Assembly: GCA_002314455.1 (NCBI GenBank)
Contig: DCFZ01000052.1
Location: 1-23,727 of the forward strand
Reading direction: 5' to 3'
Length of the DNA: 23,727 nt
Source of the DNA: Lentisphaeria bacterium UBA1791
GTDB lineage: Bacteria; Verrucomicrobiota; Lentisphaeria; Victivallales; Victivallaceae
This document shows positions 1 through 4,892 of this stretch, one piece after another. Numbering within the stretch: the first letter of the stretch is position 1; each line of letters starts with the position of its first letter. The notes under the pieces were generated by a model, which made no database searches, was not told the DNA's origin, and saw only the letters and a program-made list of their open reading frames with translations. A program made the position numbers and the translations under genes.

Positions 1-26
1 ATAGCACATCATATTTCGATTGAAAA
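1..26 (-). promoter_or_regulatory. Possible promoter cut by the left window edge
   Basis: On the minus strand the first bases read GTGCTAT and then leave the window. This matches the start of the extended -10 element seen before other units here (GTG(C/T)TAT(A/G)TT). A weak -35 candidate, TTTTCA, sits at 26-21 with a 17-base spacer. If real, it drives a leftward gene outside the window. The rest of 1-172 is A/T-rich and shows no gene and no clear terminator for rsmI. Confidence 0.35.
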
Positions 27-172
27 GTAAAAAAACGCAAAAATATGGATTTTCCTGCAAAAAAAGATCAATCTATGCTTTCTTTCTGCTGTTTCAACGA
101 TTCGATCTGTCTTTATTTGCTCAACCAGCAACTGATATTGGCGCTCAACGGTTTAACGCATTGATTTTTTCG

Positions 173-892
173 TCAATCGTCGGATTCGTTTTCGTCGCTT
201 TTATCGCTGGCGGGACCGACGCCGATGACAAATTCGCCGCGCCAGTTGTCGGGCAAAGCGGCGAGTTCGCCCAACGGCCCGCGCCTGATTTCTTCGTGGA
301 GTTTCGTCGCTTCGCGGATGATCGCCGCCTGCCGGTCGGCTCCGGCGATTTCCGCCAGTTCTTTCAGCGTCTTGCCGACGCGGAAAGGCGATTCAAAGAA
401 AAAGGTCGTCCCCGCGTAGTCGCGGATCTTTTCCATAAATTTGCGTTTTCTGCCCGATTTCACCGGGGCAAAGGCGAGGAACTGGAAGTGATCGACCGGC
501 AACCCCGACGCCGTCACCGAAAACGTCAGCGCAGAAACGCCGGGAATGACGACCGGTTCGACCCCTGCTTTCAGCGCTTCGTTGACCAGCAAATACCCGG
601 GGTCGGCAAGCGACGGAGTCCCCGCGTCGGAAACGAGCGCGATCGACGATCCCTGCTGAAGTTTTTCGACAAGTTTGCCGACTTTCTGGTGCTCGTTGAA
701 GCTGTGGCAGCTTTCCAGCGGCACGTGGATGTCAAAATGGGTCAACAGCTGACGGGTGTGACGCGTATCCTCGGCGGCGACGAGGTCGACCGACTTCAAA
801 ATGCGCAACGCGCGAAGCGTCATATCTTCGAGATTGCCGATCGGCGTGGCGACGAGGTAAAGTCCGGAAAGTTTTTCGGTATCTTCCGCCAT
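173..892 (-). CDS. rsmI: 16S rRNA (cytidine(1402)-2'-O)-methyltransferase RsmI
   Basis: This is a SAM-dependent methyltransferase of the tetrapyrrole-methylase fold that 2'-O-methylates C1402 in the decoding centre of 16S rRNA. The N-terminal family block is clear: TPIGNLEDMTLRA, then AAEDTRHTRQLL, then SDAGTPSLADPG (about residues 90-101) and the PGVSAL loop. The protein is 239 residues, shorter than the ~286 of E. coli. It ends soon after the catalytic domain in a short acidic tail, so the C-terminal helical domain appears to be missing. The chosen ATG at 892 has AGGAGG at 903-898 with a 5-base spacer. A GTG at 898 overlaps that ribosome-binding site and is therefore unlikely. It is the last gene of the yceD-queD-queE-queC operon, 9 bases after the queC stop, and its ribosome-binding site overlaps that stop. 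Confidence 0.95.
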   Translation of the reverse strand: MAEDTEKLSGLYLVATPIGNLEDMTLRALRILKSVDLVAAEDTRHTRQLLTHFDIHVPLESCHSFNEHQKVGKLVEKLQQGSSIALVSDAGTPSLADPGYLLVNEALKAGVEPVVIPGVSALTFSVTASGLPVDHFQFLAFAPVKSGRKRKFMEKIRDYAGTTFFFESPFRVGKTLKELAEIAGADRQAAIIREATKLHEEIRRGPLGELAALPDNWRGEFVIGVGPASDKSDENESDD

Positions 893-901
893 AAACACCT
901 C

Positions 902-1576
902 CTATCGGTAATGGGTCGGGTCGGGGACGTTCGCCTCGAGAAATCCCGCCTTGCGGAGCCGGCAGCTCGCGCAGACGCCGCAGGCGCGCCCCTTTTCGTC
1001 GGCATCGTAACAGCTGACGGTATTGCCGTAATCGACGCCGAGCGCCGTCCCGAGTTTGATGATCTCGGCTTTGGAAAGCGTCTGCAACGGCGTGTGGACG
1101 ACCCATTTTTCATGCGCGACCGCCGCCTTGGTGCCCTGCGTCGCCGCTTCGGCAAACGCGGCGATGAAATCGGCGCGGCAGTCGGGATAATTGGAAAAAT
1201 CCACGTCGTTGACGCCGATGAAAAGGTCGCGGCAGTTCAACGTTTCGCCCCAGGCGGCGGCGAGCGAGAGAAAGACCAGATTGCGCGCGGGCACATAGGT
1301 GATCGGCACTTCGTCGGCCTTTGCCGCGACCTTGGGCACGGGGATCGAGAAATCGGTCAAGGCGGAACCGCCCCACAGCGAGAGGTCGAGCGGAAATTCG
1401 ATGTGCCTGACTGCGTTTGCCGCCGCCGAAATGCGGCGCGAAGCGTCGAGTTCCGACCGGTGGCGCTGACCGTAGTTGAAACTCATCGTGTAACACTCGA
1501 AACCGTCGCGTTTCGCCACGGCAAGACAGGTGGCGGAATCAAGTCCGCCGCTCAAAAGAATGATCGCTTTTTTCAT
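902..1576 (-). CDS. queC: 7-cyano-7-deazaguanine (preQ0) synthase QueC
   Basis: QueC converts 7-carboxy-7-deazaguanine to preQ0 using ATP and ammonia, the last step of preQ0 synthesis for queuosine or archaeosine-type bases. The 224-residue product opens with the PP-loop ATPase signature SGGLDS (residues 9-14). Near the C terminus it carries the four-cysteine zinc site in the pattern VSCYDADEKGRACGVCASC. The length matches the family. I chose the ATG at 1576, which gives the canonical MKKAIILLSGG start with AGGA four bases upstream. Longer starts run into queE and add a non-homologous leader. It sits 5 bases after queE, so the two are surely co-transcribed with queD. Confidence 0.96.
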   Translation of the reverse strand: MKKAIILLSGGLDSATCLAVAKRDGFECYTMSFNYGQRHRSELDASRRISAAANAVRHIEFPLDLSLWGGSALTDFSIPVPKVAAKADEVPITYVPARNLVFLSLAAAWGETLNCRDLFIGVNDVDFSNYPDCRADFIAAFAEAATQGTKAAVAHEKWVVHTPLQTLSKAEIIKLGTALGVDYGNTVSCYDADEKGRACGVCASCRLRKAGFLEANVPDPTHYR

Positions 1577-1581
1577 AGTTC

Positions 1582-2220
1582 CTACACTCCGGGCACGTCG
1601 CCCCAAATGATTTTGTGCATCTGCAACTGCATGCGTACGGGCAAATTGCAGGAGATCACCTTTTGCGCGAGTTCGGCAAAATCAATGCGTCCCCAGACGG
1701 GCGAAAGCAAGAGCGGACAGCCGATTTGATCGAGATGAAATTTCCTGATCTCGGCAAAGGCGAAATCGACGTCTTCCGCGCTTGAAACGACAAATTTTAC
1801 CTCGTCGCGCGGCGTCAATTTCGCGTAATTTTCGTCAAGGTGGTGCGCCGCCATCCCCGAACCGGGCAGTTTGCGGTCGACGATCCGGTGACAGGCTACG
1901 CTCACCCGGTCGATCGGGAGCGAACCATTGGTCTCGACGAGGACGGTAAGTCCGGCGTCGAGCAACGCGTCGCAAAGCCGGGGCGTCTCTTCCTGCAACA
2001 AGGGTTCGCCGCCCGTCACTTCGACGAGTTGGGCGCCGCTGGCGACGGCTTTTGCTGCAAGTTGCGGCACTTCCGCCGTGCCGGAAGCCTGCCACGCGTA
2101 GGCGCTGTCACAGTAATTGCACCGCAGATTGCACTCCGCCAGCCGGATAAAAAAACAGGGCAATCCCGCAAAGGTGGATTCGCCCTGCAAACTCAAAAAA
2201 GTTTCTGCGATCTTCAGCAC
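1582..2220 (-). CDS. queE: 7-carboxy-7-deazaguanine synthase QueE (radical SAM)
   Basis: QueE is a radical SAM enzyme that contracts 6-carboxy-5,6,7,8-tetrahydropterin to 7-carboxy-7-deazaguanine. The 212-residue protein has the QueE N terminus (ETFLSLQGES, residues 6-15) and a [4Fe-4S]-binding cysteine triad at C30, C34 and C37 in the standard CX3CX2C spacing. It also shows the SAM-binding VTGGEPLLQ block and a VETNGS strand. The start is a GTG (2220-2218) with AAGGAA about nine bases upstream overlapping the queD stop. No earlier in-frame start looks better. It lies between queD and queC in pathway order. Confidence 0.95.
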   Translation of the reverse strand: MLKIAETFLSLQGESTFAGLPCFFIRLAECNLRCNYCDSAYAWQASGTAEVPQLAAKAVASGAQLVEVTGGEPLLQEETPRLCDALLDAGLTVLVETNGSLPIDRVSVACHRIVDRKLPGSGMAAHHLDENYAKLTPRDEVKFVVSSAEDVDFAFAEIRKFHLDQIGCPLLLSPVWGRIDFAELAQKVISCNLPVRMQLQMHKIIWGDVPGV

Positions 2221-2233
2221 GGAAAAAAGTTCC

Positions 2234-2602
2234 TTATTCGTAGTAGGTGCACGCCGAAGCGTCGGATTCCTCGACTTTCACCTTGGCGATCCTGACGCCG
2301 TCGGCGTTGAAGCGCGACGCCATCTGCTGAAAGATGTGCATTGCGAGCACTTCGCTCGTCGGATTGATCTCGGCAAATTCGGGGAGTTCCGACAGATTGC
2401 AGTGGTCGTAAGAGCCCAGAACTTCGTCCATTTCCGCCTTGAGTTTGCGGAAATCAAAGGCGATGCCGACGCTGTCCAGTTTCGCGGCGCGCACCGTCAC
2501 CGTGATCCGGTAGTTGTGGCCGTGCAAATTGCGGCAGTTCCCCGCGTAGCCGCGCAACTGGTGCGCCGCGGAAATCGACCGGGAAATCTCGATGTCAAAC
2601 AT
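2234..2602 (-). CDS. queD: 6-carboxytetrahydropterin synthase QueD
   Basis: QueD makes 6-carboxytetrahydropterin from 7,8-dihydroneopterin triphosphate, the first committed step toward preQ0. The 122-residue protein has the zinc ligands H14, H27 and H29, and the catalytic Cys in the C23-X3-HGH arrangement that separates QueD from the mammalian-type PTPS. The strand IAFDF (D50) and the DHCNLSEL loop with H67 complete the active site. AGGAG lies about nine bases before the ATG. There are 18 bases between it and yceD and 13 between it and queE. No FolE (GTP cyclohydrolase I), which feeds the pathway, is in the window. Confidence 0.95.
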   Translation of the reverse strand: MFDIEISRSISAAHQLRGYAGNCRNLHGHNYRITVTVRAAKLDSVGIAFDFRKLKAEMDEVLGSYDHCNLSELPEFAEINPTSEVLAMHIFQQMASRFNADGVRIAKVKVEESDASACTYYE

Positions 2603-2620
2603 AAAAATGAACTCCTTCTT

Positions 2621-3091
2621 TCATTCCAGCTTCAAGTCGTCGAGCGCGCTCCAGACGGGGGAGCCGGTCGCACGCTCGTGACAGCGGCACTTTTTTTTGT
2701 TGCGGTTGACGCCGCAGACGGGGCAGAGCCCGGCGCAATCCTCGCGGCAGAGCAGATTCATCGGCAACGCCAGCAACATCTCGGAACGGACGTCTTCGCT
2801 GATATCCAATTCATCGGCGACGCTCTCAAGCGGAAAGAGCAGTTGCAGTTTTTCCGTCGCGATCTCGCGGCGAACCGGCTCGAGACAGCGGCCGCAGACG
2901 CCCTCGATGGTCACGCGGACGACGCCCGAAACGAGCGCGTTGCCGGAAACGCAATGCGCCGTCAAATCGTAGGAAACATCGGAAACGACCGCAAACTGCT
3001 CCTCGTTGCCGAGTTCGAGAAACGCCGCCGGCTCGACGCCGATCAATTCGACCGGTTCTTTCTGCAATCGGGAAATGGAAACTTTGATCAT
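2621..3091 (-). CDS. yceD: YceD/DUF177 family protein with Cys clusters
   Basis: This 156-residue protein belongs to the YceD/DUF177 family, linked in other bacteria to 23S rRNA and ribosome biogenesis and normally encoded just before rpmF (L32). The family hallmarks are present: a GVCGRCLEPV motif (C66, C69) in the middle and a C-terminal cysteine cluster (C115, C119, C123, C126, C135, C137) that probably binds metal. Unusually no rpmF follows; the gene instead heads the queuosine operon. The promoter just upstream leaves a leader of roughly 20 bases. The ribosome-binding site is weak (GGGG about nine bases before the ATG). The family call is strong; the exact molecular role is not established by sequence. 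Confidence 0.85.
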   Translation of the reverse strand: MIKVSISRLQKEPVELIGVEPAAFLELGNEEQFAVVSDVSYDLTAHCVSGNALVSGVVRVTIEGVCGRCLEPVRREIATEKLQLLFPLESVADELDISEDVRSEMLLALPMNLLCREDCAGLCPVCGVNRNKKKCRCHERATGSPVWSALDDLKLE

Positions 3092-3116
3092 ACGCGACCC
3101 CGTAAAGCTTTTTTAT

Positions 3117-3145
3117 AACATAACACGCGCGCAAAGGATTGTCAA
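3117..3145 (-). promoter_or_regulatory. Promoter of the yceD-que-rsmI operon
   Basis: On the minus strand a perfect -35 TTGACA (3145-3140) is followed by a 17-base spacer and a -10 TATGTT (3122-3117). GTGT lies directly before the -10, giving an extended -10. The predicted transcription start near 3110 leaves about 19 bases of leader, too short for a preQ1 riboswitch. Confidence 0.8.
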
Positions 3146-3193
3146 GACGGGATCACGCTCATCGTCAAGTTAAAACGGCAACATTTCCGGCGC

Positions 3194-3248
3194 AAAAAGC
3201 GTGCACGCTACACCGGGAACGACGCCGGCGCGGCATCCCGCGCCGGCG
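3194..3248 (-). terminator. Hairpin region 3' of rhaA (candidate terminator)
   Basis: Just past the rhaA stop is a perfect 11-bp GC-rich hairpin (arms 3223-3233 and 3238-3248, loop CATC). Further along the minus strand a 12-base palindrome AGCGTGCACGCT (3209-3198) is followed by TTTT. Neither is a textbook intrinsic terminator, because the large hairpin has no U-tract and the palindrome has almost no loop. Together, and placed before the yceD -35 box, they plausibly end rhaA transcription. Confidence 0.45.
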
Positions 3249-3254
3249 ATCGGC

Positions 3255-4517
3255 TTAACCGCGTTTGAGCAACACGTCTTTTTCGTAGGCGCCGATCGGC
3301 GAGAGGATCTCGGCGTCGGTCGGCAAATCGCGCGAAACGCAGTAGTAGTTCCACACCGCGCCCCACGGCAAACTTTTCATCTCTTCGCGCTTGGCAAGAC
3401 GCGCCGTGAAGTTCCCCGCGTACTCGGCTTCACAAAGACCGTTTTTCGGCTCGAGCAACGCGATGAGAAGCGCCTTTTGCCAGTTGCGCGCCCCGATGAC
3501 CCACGCGGCGATGCGGTTGATCGACGCGTCGAAGTAGTCGAGCGTGAAGAAAAGATTGTTGCCGTTGTCGTTGCGCACCGCTTCTCTGCCGAGGTCGAGC
3601 AGATCGTCGTTGAGCACGAGCACGTGGTCGCTGTCCCACCGGACACCGCGGCTGATGTGCAACAAAATCTTGCCCTGCTGACAGCAGATTGACGAAAGCT
3701 TGTCGGCGATCGATTCCGTCGGGTGGAAGTGCCCCGTATCGAGGCAGATGAGCTTGTTGTGCTTGGCGGCAAAGGTGAGATAAAAATCGTGCGAACCGAC
3801 AGTATAAGCCTCGACGCCGATGCCGAAAAGTTTCGACTCGACCGCGTCGAGCAGTTGCGTTTCGGGAATATCCTTGGCGAAAATTTCCTCGAGCGACGCG
3901 AGCAATCTTTCGCGCGGCGCGCGGCGATCCGCTGGAATGTCCTTGAAGCCGTCCGGCACCCAGACGTTGCTGACGGCGGGCGTGCCGAATTCGCGGCCGA
4001 AAGCGGCGCCGATCTCGCGGCACGCCTTGCTGTGGTCGATCCAGAAACGCCGGATCCCCGCATCGGGGTGCGAAAGCGACAGACCGTGATCGAGTTTCGG
4101 GTGCGAATAATAGACGGGCGCGATGTCGAGCGCGAGGCGGCGCGATTTCGCCCAGTCGATCCACGAAGTGTAATTTTCGATCGACAGCGTATCGCGATCC
4201 TGACCTTTTTTCATGAAATCGACTTCGTGGCTCTGCAGGCAGACGCGATTCTTTTTGCCGGGCAGAAGCTTCAGCGTGACGTCCAAGTCGGCGCGCAATT
4301 CGTCGGCGGTGCGGGCGCGGCCGGGGTAGTTGCCGGTCACCTGACAGCCGCCCGTCAGCGCGTGATTCATCGACTCAAAGCCGACGACGTCGTCGCCCTG
4401 CCACGCGTGCAAGCTCAAAGGGATATTGTCCAAACGCGCCATCGCCGCTTCGGGATCGACGCCGAGCTGTTGATAAACCTCGTTCGCCGCCGCGTAAAGT
4501 TTTTCCGTCATGCTCAT
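3255..4517 (-). CDS. rhaA: L-rhamnose isomerase RhaA
   Basis: RhaA interconverts L-rhamnose and L-rhamnulose, the first step of rhamnose catabolism in the cytoplasm. The 420-residue length equals that of E. coli RhaA. Diagnostic blocks are visible: the N-terminal SLHAWQGDDVVGFE, the metal-site strand LDTGHFHPTE (around residue 260) and SRGVRWDSDHV (around residue 293). The ATG at 4517 is preferred because AAGGAG lies eight bases upstream; the second ATG (4511) would be too far. It has its own promoter and is flanked by hairpins, so it looks monocistronic. Kinase (RhaB), aldolase (RhaD) and transporter genes are absent here. Rhamnose may come from glycans cleaved outside the cell, perhaps with help from the nearby exported proteins, but that is inference. 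Confidence 0.96.
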   Translation of the reverse strand: MSMTEKLYAAANEVYQQLGVDPEAAMARLDNIPLSLHAWQGDDVVGFESMNHALTGGCQVTGNYPGRARTADELRADLDVTLKLLPGKKNRVCLQSHEVDFMKKGQDRDTLSIENYTSWIDWAKSRRLALDIAPVYYSHPKLDHGLSLSHPDAGIRRFWIDHSKACREIGAAFGREFGTPAVSNVWVPDGFKDIPADRRAPRERLLASLEEIFAKDIPETQLLDAVESKLFGIGVEAYTVGSHDFYLTFAAKHNKLICLDTGHFHPTESIADKLSSICCQQGKILLHISRGVRWDSDHVLVLNDDLLDLGREAVRNDNGNNLFFTLDYFDASINRIAAWVIGARNWQKALLIALLEPKNGLCEAEYAGNFTARLAKREEMKSLPWGAVWNYYCVSRDLPTDAEILSPIGAYEKDVLLKRG

Positions 4518-4568
4518 ACTATGTGCTCCTTGTAAAAAAGTGTGTGGTAATTTGAGCGTACAAAATGC

Positions 4569-4596
4569 AATATAGCACCGGAAAATGTTTTTTCAA
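4569..4596 (-). promoter_or_regulatory. Promoter of rhaA (extended -10)
   Basis: On the minus strand TTGAAA (4596-4591), a 16-base spacer and TATATT (4574-4569) form a promoter, with GGTGC immediately before the -10. The 11-base string GGTGCTATATT is identical to the one upstream of the exported gene at 20888. The predicted start near 4562 gives a leader of about 45 bases to rhaA. Confidence 0.75.
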
Positions 4597-4609
4597 TGCA
4601 AAAGAGGCA

Positions 4610-4636
4610 AAATAACACAAAACCCCGCCGCGCGGG
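4610..4636 (-). terminator. Weak intrinsic terminator candidate 3' of the galK/glycosidase-like unit
   Basis: On the minus strand a 5-bp GC stem (CCCGC, arms 4636-4632 and 4628-4624, loop of three) is followed by a T-rich stretch GTTTTGTGTTATTTT. It lies between the exported gene (4893) and the rhaA promoter, where a terminator is expected. The short stem makes it only moderately convincing. Confidence 0.45.
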
Positions 4637-4892
4637 CATAAAATCTATGTCGGACTTATCGGACAATTTGAAGCGGCGTGCCCCCCCCCCAAGACGCTCA
4701 TCTGATCTCGTAGCGTGGTGAGAACAAGAGAGGGCTCATTTCGCCCTCTCTTGGCTCTCCCAAAGTTCGCTAAAGCGGGATTTTGTACTGGTGCAGTTTT
4801 GTGTGTGATGAAGAACCGATCCGGCGCAAACCAATCGGTGACCCGATTGGTTATCGGAATTTCCTCCCTGTTGTTTTTTCTGTCTGACAGCT
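4637..4892. other. Structured non-coding gap with C10 tract and perfect hairpins
   Basis: These 256 bases lack a credible gene. They hold a TCGGAC direct repeat (4650-4655 and 4659-4664) and a run of ten C at 4681-4690. A perfect 11-bp hairpin follows (arms 4725-4735 and 4743-4753, loop of seven). Next is a perfect 10-bp hairpin (arms 4829-4838 and 4843-4852, loop TGAC), whose base can extend by CCGAT/ATCGG pairing (4816-4820 with 4853-4857). CTGTC/GACAG lies close to the stop of the neighbouring gene. None has a U-tract. It could be 3' UTR structure, a small RNA or a decayed repeat. Confidence 0.5.

Noticed and set aside
20..1729. 569-residue plus-strand open frame over rsmI and queC
   Set aside because: It crosses two well-supported minus-strand genes and has no motif.
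3092..3116. preQ1 riboswitch before the queuosine operon
   Set aside because: The leader after the predicted promoter is only about 20 bases, too short for any preQ1 aptamer.
4637..4892. Insertion element or miniature transposon
   Set aside because: The inverted repeats are adjacent hairpins rather than element ends, and I see no flanking target duplication.
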